Origin: Bradyrhizobium lablabi
Lineage (GTDB): Bacteria; Pseudomonadota; Alphaproteobacteria; Rhizobiales; Xanthobacteraceae
Assembly: GCF_018131005.1 (NCBI RefSeq)
Contig: NZ_JAFCJK010000007.1
Location: 62,001 to 126,000, forward strand
Direction of reading: 5' to 3'
Length of the DNA stretch: 64,000 bases
Below are positions 1-8,321 of this stretch, in pieces. Under the pieces are notes generated by a model. That model ran no database searches and was not told the origin of the DNA. It worked only from the letters and a program-made list of their open reading frames with translations. A program made the translations under genes and the position numbers. Positions within the stretch are counted from its first letter, which is position 1, and every line of letters begins with the position of its first letter.

Positions 1-2
1 GC

Positions 3-218
3 CTCGCCGTCATCGTCTCCGCCGTGCTGCTGCTTGTCGCAGCGGCCGGCCTGCTCGTGCAGACGACGAGGGGACCCAGCGCCGCCGCGATCGCAGAACG
101 TCAGACCGTGGGCCGGCATTCATTTTATCCAGGGCAAAGCTCGGCTATACCCTGCCGCCACTCGCTGACTTCGCCCTGTCCAAACGTGAGGGGCGCGGAC
201 CGCAGTTCTCCGCCGTGA
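3..218 (+). CDS. C-terminal end of a membrane-anchored protein (cut by window edge)
   Basis: An open frame runs in from the left edge and stops at 218. Its first 20 or so residues are strongly hydrophobic (a transmembrane helix of Leu, Ala and Val), followed by a short polar tail. The tail is rich in Arg, Ser, Cys and Pro and reads unlike a normal bacterial domain, so the frame may already be shifted after the helix. No family recognised; the upstream part is needed to name it. Confidence 0.3.
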   Translation, partial: LAVIVSAVLLLVAAAGLLVQTTRGPSAAAIAERQTVGRHSFYPGQSSAIPCRHSLTSPCPNVRGADRSSPP

Positions 219-279
219 AGGAAATTCGGTGCTATAAGGCCGCGCGGGACTGGGTGAGCCGGCCTAAGGACCTAGGACG

Positions 280-533
280 ATGCCAATTAATCTGCTGCTG
301 AAAAAAACGAGCACCCGCCAGAGGAAGTCGAACTTCTGAACAAGGCTTTCGACCAGGCTCTTCATTTGCTGGGCATTCTCGATCGTGATGACGCGCTTGC
401 CGAGATGGTAGCCCGCGACGTTATTGACATCCGCACAACCGGCGTCGGCGATCCGCGCAAGATCGCGGAAAATGGCCGTGAGACGGATGGGCCTCCGGCG
501 AGGCCGGTCACTGCGTCTCGCGAGAAGCTGTAG
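280..533 (+). pseudogene. small hypothetical protein, frameshifted near its start
   Basis: From about 291 the frame encodes a helical segment (EEVELLNKAFDQALHLLGIL, then a region with AEMVARDVIDI and GDPRKIAE) resembling short Bradyrhizobium proteins whose central part reads L-A-E-x-V-A-x-x-V-I-x-I. The only plausible start, ATG at 280, begins MPIN and is one base out of frame with this segment, so a single-base indel near 288 is inferred. The C-terminus after KIAE also looks unnatural. Family memory is the only support for calling it broken. Confidence 0.4.
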
Positions 534-541
534 CGCGGATC

Positions 542-637
542 GCTGGCCAACCACGCGGCGAAGGCCGGTGTAATGACTGGATCAAGGTGAAGAACCGGGC
601 TCCCCCGGCGCACGGCCGCATCGAGGATCAATTCTAA
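542..637 (+). pseudogene. 3' scrap of an ATP-dependent DNA ligase gene
   Basis: The frame ending at the TAA at 635-637 reads GRCNDWIKVKNR, which matches the C-terminal nucleotidyltransferase motif (W-x-K-x-K-N-R) of LigD-like ATP-dependent DNA ligases. Nothing upstream in the same frame continues the ligase fold, so only the last 30 or so codons remain. A second, more decayed copy of the same tail lies at about 1345-1395, and a longer ligase wreck at 37200-37660. Confidence 0.4.
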
Positions 638-706
638 CGCGCGGACGTCGGGCTTTGGGATCTAAGCAGAACTTTTTCTGCTCAATCAGGGTGCCGGTTT
701 TTGGTA
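600..706 (+). repeat. direct repeat, copy 1 (ligase tail plus downstream DNA)
   Basis: About 90 bp here (GATCAATTCTA followed by GCGCGGA, a TCTGCTCAAT-like stretch and GCCGGTTTT) closely matches 1345-1470 in the same orientation. The repeat begins within the ligase 3' end and continues past its stop codon, which suggests a duplicated gene tail with its downstream region rather than a mobile element. No inverted ends were seen. Confidence 0.55.
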
Positions 707-731
707 GGAACTCCAAACTGCCGGGCGAGTT
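707..731 (+). promoter_or_regulatory. candidate EcfG (general stress) promoter
   Basis: GGAAC at 707-711, 16 bases, then AGTT at 728-731. The -35 matches the EcfG consensus exactly and GTT matches the -10, but the first -10 base is A instead of C. The next gene starts 120 bp downstream at 851, farther than for the other sites in this window. Confidence 0.4.
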
Positions 732-850
732 ACACAACCGCCGAGAGGATTGAACGATGAGCGGCAATCTAGTCGAGTTCGCGGTAGCAGTGGATTTCTG
801 CTCATCGCGCGCGTCCTCCATTGGGGCAGTATTTGAATAGAGAGGCGACA

Positions 851-1126
851 ATGAAAGCACCCCTTCTTCTTGCTGGCGCACTAATCATCGGATGCACCGC
901 CCCAGCACTGGCTGAAGATTATTACGTCGTCCAAGGACCCAGCCGTCACTGCACGATTACCACAACGCGCCCGGCAGACAAGGAAGTCGTGACGCAGATC
1001 GGCCCAATGGCGTTCACGAGCCGCGTGGAAGCTGAAGACCGCATCAAGCAGACTAAAGTCTGCGACGAAGGCACTGTTGGTAGCACTAGCGGCACTAGCA
1101 GCACGACTGTTATCAAAGAGAAGTAA
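851..1126 (+). CDS. small secreted protein
   Basis: Starting at ATG 851 (an upstream in-frame start at 821 would put polar residues before the signal) the product is 91 residues with a clear signal peptide (MKAPLLLAGALIIGCTAPALA, cleavage after ALA). The mature part is about 70 residues, with two cysteines and a Ser/Thr/Gly-rich tail, and has no catalytic motif I recognise. It is probably periplasmic. A strong terminator follows at 1171 and a candidate stress promoter precedes it. Annotated as hypothetical; the reading frame itself is well supported. Confidence 0.7.
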   Translation: MKAPLLLAGALIIGCTAPALAEDYYVVQGPSRHCTITTTRPADKEVVTQIGPMAFTSRVEAEDRIKQTKVCDEGTVGSTSGTSSTTVIKEK

Positions 1127-1170
1127 TCGACAGCCTCGTTCCTGATCGAATTCTGCGGATTCCGAGAAGG

Positions 1171-1204
1171 GTCGCGCCCGTTTCTGTGGGCGCGACTTTT
1201 TGTT
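1171..1204 (+). terminator. rho-independent terminator
   Basis: GTCGCGCCC, a 7-base loop, GGGCGCGAC, then TTTTTG. The nine-base stem is perfect and ends the transcript of the secreted-protein gene at 851-1126. Confidence 0.85.
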
Positions 1205-1691
1205 TGCAAACCACCTGTTGGAGCCCTGCGCCGGCTGTGCGATCCTTGCCCGCCTGTCCCACGTGGGCTACAGGAATCAACGTGAACGAAGTCCCTTGAT
1301 CAAGTCAAACCGCACGGCGGTCGACCACCTAGCGCACTACCAACCTGCGACTGAATCAAGAAGAACCGAGCTCACCCGCATGCATCGTGGATCAATTCTA
1401 GGGCGCGGATGTCGGCTCTTGGGGTTCTGACCGGAAATTTTCTCCTCAATTATAGCATTGCCGGTTTTGACCTCATAGCAGTCATGGACTCCGTCGTCGC
1501 CGCAACTTAAAGCGCTATCCTTAGAGAGCACAACGAGCGTTGACTGTTCTCAGACTGACGCCGTTGGACACAGGTCTCTAGGATCGCCAGCTCGACGTTT
1601 GTTGATTGGAGTTGCTACCTAAAATCATCGTCGACGTCCAGAACGCGCTATTGATCTCAGTTCATGCGGAACTCGCACAATCCGCGCGTTT
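1205..1691. other. gene-free stretch with repeat copy 2
   Basis: No convincing gene on either strand. The part at 1345-1470 is the second copy of the repeat at 600-706: AAGAACCG, a ligase-tail-like sequence with a lost base, then GATCAATTCTA and GCCGGTTTT. The remainder shows only short frames without ribosome sites. Confidence 0.5.
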
Positions 1692-1716
1692 GGAACGCCA
1701 CACCGCAAAGCCTGTT
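1692..1716 (+). promoter_or_regulatory. candidate EcfG promoter before the phasin gene
   Basis: GGAAC at 1692-1696, 16 bases, TGTT at 1713-1716. It lies 53 bp before the phasin start codon. Spacing is the same as in the sites before the catalase and YciF genes. Confidence 0.45.
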
Positions 1717-1769
1717 GTCTTTTTCAGAAATGACCGTCGTGGTCGCCCCCCATTTTCTTGGAGCGTCAG

Positions 1770-2279
1770 ATGAGCCAACGAAAGCCGGCAACAGCGTCAA
1801 AGCGCTCCCGCCATCCGGAAATGGCCGCGCGGGCCCAACAAAACAAGCAGGCCGTTGTTAAAAGCCAGAAAGACAATTTTCCGCGCTCTGTTGCGGCAGT
1901 CTCGATTGAACCGCCTCACAAGCTTCATGACGATTCAAAACATCAAGCTCCCATCGTTGAGAATGGGGGTGCCTTACAAAATGACCTCAGTCAGAAGATG
2001 AGGGATAGCGATCCAACGAAAGGGTTTGCTTTAGCGACGGCAAACACGCAGGCTTATCAAGCGAAGCTTCTTGAAATAGCGCAAGCCAACGTGCAGTTTG
2101 CCTTTGAATTTGGCCTGAGGCTTGCGACGATCAGGTCACCAACTAAATTTTTCGCTGTCATTGCGGAATTCACACGCAGGCGGATCGACATGTTCGGGCA
2201 GCATTCGAAAGAAATCGCTGCATATCCGTTCTGGCGCATCGAGGCGTCCCGACAGCTCACGGCTCTGCCGGGACGATGA
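1770..2279 (+). CDS. phasin family protein
   Basis: 169 residues from ATG 1770; a TTG four codons earlier is less likely. The first 90 residues are polar and Lys/Gln/Pro-rich; residues from about 95 form a long amphipathic helix region (AKLLEIAQANVQFAFEFGLR, then a segment containing SPTKFFAVIAEF and RRRIDMFGQHSKEI) that fits the Phasin_2 pattern. Phasins coat polyhydroxyalkanoate granules and some act in stress. A PHB-depolymerase-like gene, now broken, lies at 35.3-36.6 kb. Preceded by a candidate EcfG promoter. The family call rests on the C-terminal half only. Confidence 0.7.
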   Translation: MSQRKPATASKRSRHPEMAARAQQNKQAVVKSQKDNFPRSVAAVSIEPPHKLHDDSKHQAPIVENGGALQNDLSQKMRDSDPTKGFALATANTQAYQAKLLEIAQANVQFAFEFGLRLATIRSPTKFFAVIAEFTRRRIDMFGQHSKEIAAYPFWRIEASRQLTALPGR

Positions 2280-2600
2280 CAGCAAGCCAGACCCGCTGTA
2301 GCAAATGGATGGACGCAATGCGGATTACGCACGCGCCGACCACGTTTGCTTGCTTTCGGCGGAGCGAGCGCGGGCCCACGGCGAGGGAGGGGGTCAGCCT
2401 CTGCCATTGGACCTTAGCGAGCCCGCCCATTGGTGACTGTGATGTCTGCTTTTCCGGCCATTAGGTCGCGTTGTTCCCCCGATTCGAAGTACCGCGCCGG
2501 CGCCGGTTGCTAACCGGTCGATTCGCAAGGGATGATGAAGGATTGCTTGCGGTCGATCACGTCGCGGCCGGCGGTCAAAAGTTGCAGGAACGGATGACTA
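2280..2600. other. intergenic, nothing recognised
   Basis: No frame with a ribosome site or family resemblance on either strand, no clear hairpin or repeat. Confidence 0.4.
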
Positions 2601-2798
2601 TCAGCGCAGTTTTTGATGACCCGCAAAATATTCGTCGGCCGTCATCATTAGCCTGGCATAGGTCACGGCATCATGCTGATTGACGAAGTTGACACCAACG
2701 TCCGGCCGCAACGAGAACAATTGCTCTTCCAGTTGCCAGATCTCCCATCCGTTCACCGTATTGAGCTGCTTGGGATACATCTCCTTGCGTTTCCTCAT
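2601..2798 (-). CDS. small hypothetical protein
   Basis: 65 residues starting MRKRKEMYPKQ. The start at 2798 is chosen because GGAGAG sits 4 bases upstream; an alternative six codons earlier has no such site. The middle (NTVNGWEIWQLEEQLF) and the C-terminus (DAVTYARLMMTADEYF) look like a compact helical fold, no signal peptide, no known motif. I have seen no function for this type. It stands alone on the minus strand. Confidence 0.5.
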   Translation of the reverse strand: MRKRKEMYPKQLNTVNGWEIWQLEEQLFSLRPDVGVNFVNQHDAVTYARLMMTADEYFAGHQKLR

Positions 2799-2964
2799 CG
2801 CACTCTCCTCCGACAATCATCAACTGATCTCAGGTCAAGAATCCTATCGGCACCGCAAACCAAGCAAGCGCGATGAGCTATGATCGGAAATCTGCGCTGT
2901 CGAGAAGTAATGACCGTTGTGAGGGCCGGCGCGGCCGTGGAGCCAGCCGCCCATTCAAGGTTAG

Positions 2965-3138
2965 TCAATTTGGCTGCTTACTCAAAGTGCAACCGTTAAC
3001 CAAATCTTTAGCGCGGCCCTCATACTCGACAGCTATATCTCTAAGTCTGCGGGCGGCAACCTCGTGCACTGTTTCGGCCGCGACCTGGCGGCAGTAAGCT
3101 GCATGATCAAGTAGGGCACGGATTTCTCGCTGCTCCAT
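2965..3138 (-). CDS. small helical hypothetical protein
   Basis: 57 residues from ATG 3138 (MEQREIRALLDHAAYCRQ). It resembles the many 50-60 residue rhizobial proteins with the pattern of an Ala/Arg-rich helix containing YCRQVAAET and a second helix RLRDIAVEYEGRA. The function of that group is unknown. The longer open frame upstream of the ATG lacks a natural start and has unusual composition, so the short form is preferred. Confidence 0.5.
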   Translation of the reverse strand: MEQREIRALLDHAAYCRQVAAETVHEVAARRLRDIAVEYEGRAKDLVNGCTLSKQPN

Positions 3139-3254
3139 TGTGTGACAACAGCTCTCGTTTAACTCGGTTGCAATCTTCGACCAAAGTTCTGAAATAAACA
3201 GCAACGAAAGCACCAGTAGGTTGTTTGAACTAGTGTCACGACTTCCGCAATGAG

Positions 3255-3479
3255 GTGCTGCACGTGGAATGCTATCTGTGTGCCCTCGCGGCAGAACAAG
3301 CGTGGTCAATCTACCTAGATCGGCATCACACGGTCTCGCCAGAGGACGAGCGACGCTGCGCGCTAGAACGCTTTGTGCGGGCACGCTGGCAAGCCGGAGA
3401 AAAAGACCTGGATGAGTTGACGTGCTCGGGCTTGTTCTTCATATCGCGTCTTGCTCCGACGGAGGATGGTGAGGATTGA
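3255..3479 (+). CDS. small hypothetical protein with Cys pair
   Basis: 74 residues from GTG 3255 (first residues MLHVECYLCALAAEQAW). The CxxC at residues 6-9, followed by an aromatic helix and a charged segment, looks like a small metal- or partner-binding protein, but no defined family is recognised. There is no strong ribosome site, so the start could be different. Plausible as a gene because composition is balanced and the opposite strand shows nothing better. Confidence 0.4.
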   Translation: MLHVECYLCALAAEQAWSIYLDRHHTVSPEDERRCALERFVRARWQAGEKDLDELTCSGLFFISRLAPTEDGED

Positions 3480-3714
3480 TTCGGCGCATCTCGCTAAGCT
3501 TGTTACATGAAATCTTGGCGCATAGTGCACAGCCCAATCTCGTTCTGGCTGCGCTGTCTTTTTGCGCTGCGGCTTGCGCAATTGTCGTATTGAGAGCGGC
3601 GATGGCCTTAGGAGCGAGGAGCGTCGACGCTTGGCTCTCCTAGAGAGGCGAAACGGCGTTTGGGCTGCGCGCAGGTCTCCTGCGATATCTCGATTGTCCT
3701 GCATCGTCCCTCTC

Positions 3715-4032
3715 CTACGCGGCGGCGCGTTCGACCGGCCGCAGGCGCATCGGCTTTCCGCCCGGCGGACTCCGTGGTCCTTCGTCCAACGCACAGAGCG
3801 CTTCCAGGATCTCGTCAATGGTCACGGGCGCCTTCAGTCCTTGCGGAGCCAGGATCGACGGGCACGACGCGATCGCGGTCGCATCCGATGCCCATGAGGC
3901 CAGGATGGCGCGCTTCTCGGCCAGGCTTAATTCCGGATGAGCGACCACATCGCGCGGGTGCGCGAACACTGAGCCAGGGTGAAGGAGAGAGTTGAAATCG
4001 AAGACGTTGTCGTGCGCGAGCGTCGTCCGCAT
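3715..4032 (-). CDS. conserved hypothetical protein
   Basis: 105 residues starting MRTTLAHDNVFDFNSLLHPG. The central run (HPELSLAEKRAILASWASDA) is the type of sequence found in short conserved rhizobial proteins that link a stretch beginning HP to a helix KRAILASWASD and then an exposed tail. No enzyme motif. It lies 86 bp downstream of the Hsp20 gene on the same strand, so it could be part of the heat-shock transcript, but the spacing leaves room for its own promoter. Confidence 0.6.
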   Translation of the reverse strand: MRTTLAHDNVFDFNSLLHPGSVFAHPRDVVAHPELSLAEKRAILASWASDATAIASCPSILAPQGLKAPVTIDEILEALCALDEGPRSPPGGKPMRLRPVERAAA

Positions 4033-4118
4033 GGCTTGCCTCCAATCATAAAGACGCGTTGATGGGTGGCCGCACGGAAATCTCCGGGCGGCAGTGATCG
4101 GTCCTAAGCCGCGGTTGA

Positions 4119-4571
4119 TTAAGTAGCCTCGCCCTCGATCTGCTTGACCTGCCCGGCGTTTGCGCTCGTGATGGCGATGCGGCGCGGCTTCATGGCCTCG
4201 GGAATCTCGCGTTGAAGCTCGATGACCAGCAGACCATTTTCGAAGCGAGCGCCCTTGACCTCGACATGGTCGGCCAGGGTGAACTGCCGCTTGAACGAGC
4301 GCGTCGACATTCCGCGATGCACAAACGTCTTCCCGTCCTTCTCGGCTTTCTGGCCTTCCAACGTCAGGACGTTCTGTTCAACCGTAAGGGCCACCTCGTC
4401 CGGTGTGAATCCGGCTAGCGCCACCGAGATCTGGAAGCGGTTCTCGTCGAGCCGTTCGATGTTGTAGGGGGGATAGCTCTCTTCGGCGGTCCGATGAACC
4501 TCGTCGAGAACGTCAAACAGGCGGTCGAAGCCAATGGTCGACCTCCACAGCGGAGTCCAATCATACCTCAT
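4119..4571 (-). CDS. small heat-shock protein, Hsp20/IbpA family
   Basis: 150 residues. The alpha-crystallin domain spans roughly residues 35-130: ENRFQISVALAGFTPDEV, NVLTLEGQK and the final signature FENGLLVIELQREIPE. The start is set at ATG 4571 (MRYDWTPLWRS) because GGAGGA lies 7 bases upstream; a TTG two codons earlier is unlikely. Such proteins hold unfolding proteins in the cytoplasm until ATP-dependent chaperones act. The leader carries a ROSE-like element (4572-4660), so translation is probably heat-triggered, as for rhizobial hsp genes. The short C-terminal tail after PRRIAI is normal for the family. Confidence 0.95.
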   Translation of the reverse strand: MRYDWTPLWRSTIGFDRLFDVLDEVHRTAEESYPPYNIERLDENRFQISVALAGFTPDEVALTVEQNVLTLEGQKAEKDGKTFVHRGMSTRSFKRQFTLADHVEVKGARFENGLLVIELQREIPEAMKPRRIAITSANAGQVKQIEGEAT

Positions 4572-4660
4572 ATCCAAATCCTCCGTGGAGCAAGATGGTT
4601 ACGAGCAGGCTCCGGACACCGTCCGGGCGCCCGTCTCATTCGCGGGACCCCGAAGGCGCC
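4572..4660 (-). promoter_or_regulatory. ROSE-type RNA thermometer
   Basis: On the minus strand the leader ends CTTGCTCCACGGAGGATTTG just before ATG 4571. The TTGCTCC/GGAGGA hairpin that buries the Shine-Dalgarno sequence is the hallmark of ROSE elements (U-Y-G-C-U pairing with A-G-G-A) described for Bradyrhizobium hsp genes. Upstream there is a further perfect hairpin CCGGAC-GGT-GTCCGG, in keeping with the multi-hairpin ROSE layout. Known for the family: melting above about 40 degrees frees the ribosome site. The 5' limit is a guess. Confidence 0.8.
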
Positions 4661-4774
4661 CCGGCCGCCGCGATGGCGACGCCGAAAAAATTTGGAAGGC
4701 CGAAAAAAGTTTCAAGGGGTCGGCGGAAATTTTTTCGCGCTAGGAATCGCGATGGTTAATTCGGTGCTGCCGGC

Positions 4775-5372
4775 CTATTCCCGGGCGTGGCGCAGCGCTT
4801 CCTTCAGTCTCTCCCTCTCGCTCTCCCAACGTACCTCCTCCGCCTCAAGGCGCTTCTCGATCCTGGCACGCTCGGCATCAAGGGAGCCGGCACGCTCTTC
4901 GTGCTCCCGCTGCGCCTTGTCCAGCGCCGCCTGCGCTTTCGCTACTAACTCTTCGCGACCGGCCCGCTCTCTCTCCCTGGCCGCCTCTTTTCTGCGGCGC
5001 TCGGCTTGGCGCCGCTTCTCCTCGCGCTCGAACTCCGCGGCGGCCTTGCGTCCTTGGCGCTGATCTTCGCCGCCGGCTGTCTTCGCGGCTCCCGCCGAGG
5101 GCTCTTCTTTCGTCCCTCCCCTCGTCCTCCACGTCGGGCAGGCCGGCGTGCTCGGCGAAGCGTCCGTTCGATCCTGCCGCCCGCTTGAGAACCACGCCCG
5201 GCTTCGACATGGTCCCTCTGACCACCTCGGGATCATCGGTCTCGTGGGCCGCGCCCTGATGGAAGAGATTGCGGCCCGTGCCCATGCCTAAGCGCCGCCT
5301 CATCGACGGCGCGGCGATCGCGAGATCGTAGAATCCGATGGCTGTCTGGTAAGCCTTCAGCTTCCGCGGCAT
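4775..5372 (-). pseudogene. coiled-coil protein with several frameshifts
   Basis: The N-terminus from ATG 5372 (MPRKLKAYQTAIGFYDLAI) and the segment NLFHQGAAHETDDPEVV are in one frame, while the charged coiled coil (KAAAEFEREEKRRQAERRRK to the end) is in another. The switch lies near 5120 in a GGGGAGGG run where one base too many would explain it. Inside the first part a stretch of RRRLGMGTGRN replaces what should probably be an Ala/Leu/Trp helix; three one-base losses there would restore it. Intact relatives as I remember them are about 200-residue proteins of unknown function, often labelled TolA-like because of the coil. Confidence 0.6.
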
Positions 5373-5622
5373 GACCGGTTCACCTGCGCGATCGCGATGC
5401 CTCGGCATACTACGCCGCATAGGGCGTGTTCCTCGCCATGTGCCGGTTGAGATCAGGTGAGCCGTCCTTCCACCAGACTGGGCCGCGGTCTCCGAGCGCC
5501 CGTTTGGCATGGCCTACGGCGCGATGGGCAGCAGCCTCGGACCAGATCCTCGCTCGCCTTTGAGCCCGATGTTGCCCGGCGTTTCGATCGCGGAGCGCAT
5601 GGGACCCGGACTGGAAGGCAGC

Positions 5623-5813
5623 ATGAAATTCGTCGAGCCGCCCTGCGCCGACCCGGAGAAAGCCGCGCGCAAGATCATGGAGATCGCCACCGGTCTCGGA
5701 ACGCCGGCCGAATGGAAGGCTGGTCTCGACTACGCCATCGCAAAAGGTTTGATCTGCGCGAGGGCGGCACTTACGCCAAGTTTACCCAGGCCGGGAAGAA
5801 CCTGATCGTTTAA
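5623..5813 (+). pseudogene. small conserved protein, shortened and frameshifted
   Basis: Reads MKFVEPPCADPEKAARKIME, then GTPAEWKAGLDYAIAKG in one frame, and ends REGGTYAKFTQAGKNLIV in the next frame. The join is near 5750 in AAAAGGTTTG, a one-base shift. From memory, intact relatives have about 20 more residues between the two N-terminal pieces, so an internal deletion is also likely. Function unknown. It lies next to the broken coiled-coil gene, on the opposite strand. Confidence 0.5.
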
Positions 5814-6210
5814 AAGCCCAGCTCCGAGGTTTCGGGGTTCTCAGTAGCTGGGGGCCGGAGTGCAGCGAGTGCAAGCCTGGAAGTTGCCGCCCGAACCCAC
5901 GACGGGCGGCAACCAGCAGTTTGCACCGACCCATCCATCCACCACAATAACGCATGTGAATCGCAATTCGGTGCGCAGCCGCATGCCCTTCCCAGACCTC
6001 GCTGCAATGTCTGCTCCCACATCAAGCGGACATCGCAGATCAAAGTGAGAACCGCGAGCACCCCGCCTACACTCGCGTCATTGATCAATTCTGGCGGCAC
6101 GAAAATGCCCGCTCCTGGTGCGACCAAATGCGGGCCGGGTTGCGTCCCGGTCGATAGCGACAACCGTCCCTGGGGCGCGGTGTGCAAACAACTGCAAACG
6201 AGTTGGCCGG
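5814..6210. other. intergenic, nothing recognised
   Basis: About 400 bp with short frames only. A sequence ATCAATTCTGGCGG near 6082 resembles the first bases of the repeat at 625 and 1390, but the match ends after about 10 bases. Confidence 0.3.
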
Positions 6211-6347
6211 TCAACCCGCACCGGAGAGATGCCTAACGAGTTGTCCGATCCAATAGGCGAACGTCAGCAGGCTCGCCAGCAGCAACGATATCATCGCGGC
6301 CGGAGACCAATATACGCGCTGCGCCGTGGTATCACTGCTTCGCTCAT
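6211..6347 (-). pseudogene. small single-helix membrane protein, frameshifted
   Basis: ATG 6347 begins MSEAVIPRRSA and runs to an early stop. One base away, the frame continues YWSPAAMISLLLASLLTFAY, then WIGQLVRHL, and stops at 6211. The length (137 nt) leaves one base missing from a whole number of codons. Together the pieces would give a 45-residue protein with one transmembrane helix. The reconstruction is inference. Confidence 0.4.
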
Positions 6348-6499
6348 GTCGCCGTCCTAGCGGCCCTGAAGGCCGATCCTATCCGGCCGCTCCAGCAAAA
6401 CGATTGCTGACGTTCTCAAATACGAACTGCCGCCGAACTGGTGTCCTCACCTCAACGCGCTCGCACAGAATTCGTCTCGGGGAAAAGTGGCATCGAGCA

Positions 6500-6524
6500 G
6501 GAACGTTGGGAGGTCAGGCAAGTT
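6500..6524 (+). promoter_or_regulatory. candidate EcfG promoter
   Basis: GGAAC at 6500-6504, 16 bases, AGTT at 6521-6524; 61 bp before the start of the small coiled-coil gene at 6586. Confidence 0.45.
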
Positions 6525-6585
6525 TGATTCAGGAATTTAGGAGGACCATCGCGCCAACAGAAACGTCTCCCTGCAGAGCATTCTG

Positions 6586-6801
6586 ATGTACAAAACTCCG
6601 ATCTACGATGAGTTGAGGCAGGTCGAGCGCGACGTCGTCGAGGGGGAGCGACGGCTCGCAGAACAAGAGGCGCTTGTTGTTGAGTTGAAGCGGCAGGGTC
6701 AGAATACGGACAACGCCGAAAAGGAACTTGAACGATTGCGCCAAAACCAGCGTCGTTGTGATCAAGACCGCCAACGCCTCCTCTCGCTGTTACAGCCCTG
6801 A
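6586..6801 (+). CDS. small coiled-coil protein
   Basis: 71 residues, MYKTPIYDELRQVERD, followed by an almost unbroken charged helix with a heptad pattern (VEGERRLAEQEALVVEL and later KELERLRQNQRRCDQDRQRL). AGGAGG at 6539-6544 is too far away to be its ribosome site, so the start is less certain than the frame. No family known to me; the composition suggests a soluble helical dimer. A candidate stress promoter lies upstream. Confidence 0.55.
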   Translation: MYKTPIYDELRQVERDVVEGERRLAEQEALVVELKRQGQNTDNAEKELERLRQNQRRCDQDRQRLLSLLQP

Positions 6802-7055
6802 CAGGGCTTCGTGCTTGTTCAATGCTCGGCGGTCTGTTCTGGTGTACCTGCTTCACCTCGGGGGGCGCCAGGGTCTTCGAATCCGCTTGCGATCTGATTT
6901 CAGGCCCGGCGTTGGTCGGCCGAAACGGTGACCATGGGGGTAACTGCAGATTTCACGGCTTCCTTGGAACGTAATCGGCCTTGCCGTTTTTTCCTAATTG
7001 GGAGGCTCGGCTCTCGGCGCCAGACTCAAAACGAGCGGCGAATTAAAAGGAAAGT

Positions 7056-7526
7056 ATGATGAAACCGGCGGTGGCGGCTCTCGCGTTGACACTCGCTACC
7101 TCGATATCCACGGTCTCGGCGGAGCCGGTAAGATGGACAACTTACACCATCCCGGAGACCGGCACGTCGATTGATTTTCCTTCTTCGATCTTTACTGAAG
7201 AAGCTGGTCGCCCGGACGGTTATGGGCAGCGATATCGAACCGCCGACGGCCGAGCCGACCTCACAATACAGGCAGCGCCTAACGTTTCGAACGATTCCCC
7301 TGCCGCCTTTCTCGCGAAGAAGCATCCGCCTCCGCGCATTCAGTACAGGCGAGTGGCACCTCGCTTCTTCGCGGTCTCGAGCTACAAGGGCGACAGGGTC
7401 TGGTACGACCGCTGCAATTTTTTGAGGCGGTTGGTCCATTGCGTCCTGATCAACTATCCGGCCAGCGAGGAGCACGACTGGGATGACATAGTCACTCGCA
7501 TAAGCCTATCGCTCAGAGCCAAGTGA
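7056..7526 (+). CDS. secreted hypothetical protein
   Basis: 156 residues with a signal peptide (MMKPAVAALALTLATSISTV, cleavage after VSA). The mature part includes WTTYTIPETGTSIDFPSSIF and a C-terminal pattern with two cysteines (YDRCNFLRRLVHCVLINYP) that could form a disulfide. This layout resembles periplasmic proteins of unknown role that are frequent in Bradyrhizobium. AAAGGAAAG lies upstream of the start. A GGAAC with CGTT at 6966-6988 is present but spaced only 14 bases, too short for a good EcfG promoter. Confidence 0.7.
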   Translation: MMKPAVAALALTLATSISTVSAEPVRWTTYTIPETGTSIDFPSSIFTEEAGRPDGYGQRYRTADGRADLTIQAAPNVSNDSPAAFLAKKHPPPRIQYRRVAPRFFAVSSYKGDRVWYDRCNFLRRLVHCVLINYPASEEHDWDDIVTRISLSLRAK

Positions 7527-8029
7527 GATTTCGCCGGCGCGCCGTTCAGAGCGCGCTCACGCCAAAAATAGGATTGTGGTCATCGGCAGAGGATGCGAGA
7601 CGGCAGCCCCGGATTGTCGATTCATTGGATGCGTTACTGATATCTTCCCTTGACTGTCTCGCGCACGAGGTATTTCGAACCGCCGTGCAGGAAGCGTGCG
7701 GAACGCGTCTCTCCTCAATCAGAGGCGACATGCTCGGGATGCCGCGCGACTCCATTTCGATAAGTCGGCCGCCATCGGCAGCCGTTAGCCGACAGCAAGA
7801 GCCGCTCATTTCAATGCCGGCCCGGCGTCATGCTCAGTATGCGGTCATTCAGCTATGTCCCATCTGAATGCTTGCTTGGAGACTTTTGCCGCTTGATAGC
7901 TGAGGGAGACGTGAATGGCCTTCCTCTCGCCGAGAGCGCGATCAACGAATACCTGAATGCGACGCCCGGCTCGCAGAGCGGCCTCCGTCTGATCCAGCAA
8001 TCTGTTCTGGTCCGGCGCGACGCCGTCGG
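7527..8029. other. intergenic, nothing recognised
   Basis: About 500 bp. Frames on both strands around 7830-8090 have no ribosome sites or family resemblance. From about 8030 the sequence becomes similar to 11975-12045. Confidence 0.35.
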
Positions 8030-8094
8030 CCGGCACAGGCTCAAAACCGCGGCTGGCGACAGAAACAAAATGCCGCTGCGTCCTTTATAGGAGC

Positions 8095-8320
8095 ATGAAG
8101 AGGAGCAAGCCACCGAAGTTCGCTTGGTTCGTGTCACAACCGATGGTGGCGAGCGATAGATCTGGCTTGCCGCAACCCCACGCGAGGAAGCCTGGATCGA
8201 GTGCTAGACGCCATCCCAGAAGGATGGACGGTCAGCCTTGTTGAGCGGCAGCTCAACGCCGAACATACAGCGGCTCTGAACATGGCGCCCGGAGAAATCC
8301 GCCAGCACCAAGCATTCTAA
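8095..8320 (+). pseudogene. decayed copy of the small protein at 12041-12268
   Basis: The sequence follows the intact gene at 12041-12268 closely (VRVTTD-GER then IW-LAATPRE, and an end with AALNMAPGEIRQ) but has TAG at 8157-8159 where the intact copy has CAG, extra bases just after the start, and a further shift near GAAGCCTGG. The similarity extends about 60 bp upstream of the start codon, so the promoter region was duplicated with the gene. Clear pseudogene by comparison within this window. Confidence 0.8.
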
Positions 8321-8321
8321 G

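Noticed and set aside
6966..6988. GGAAC ... CGTT before the 7056 gene as an EcfG promoter
   Set aside because: Only 14 bases separate the two boxes, shorter than the 16-17 of the other sites.
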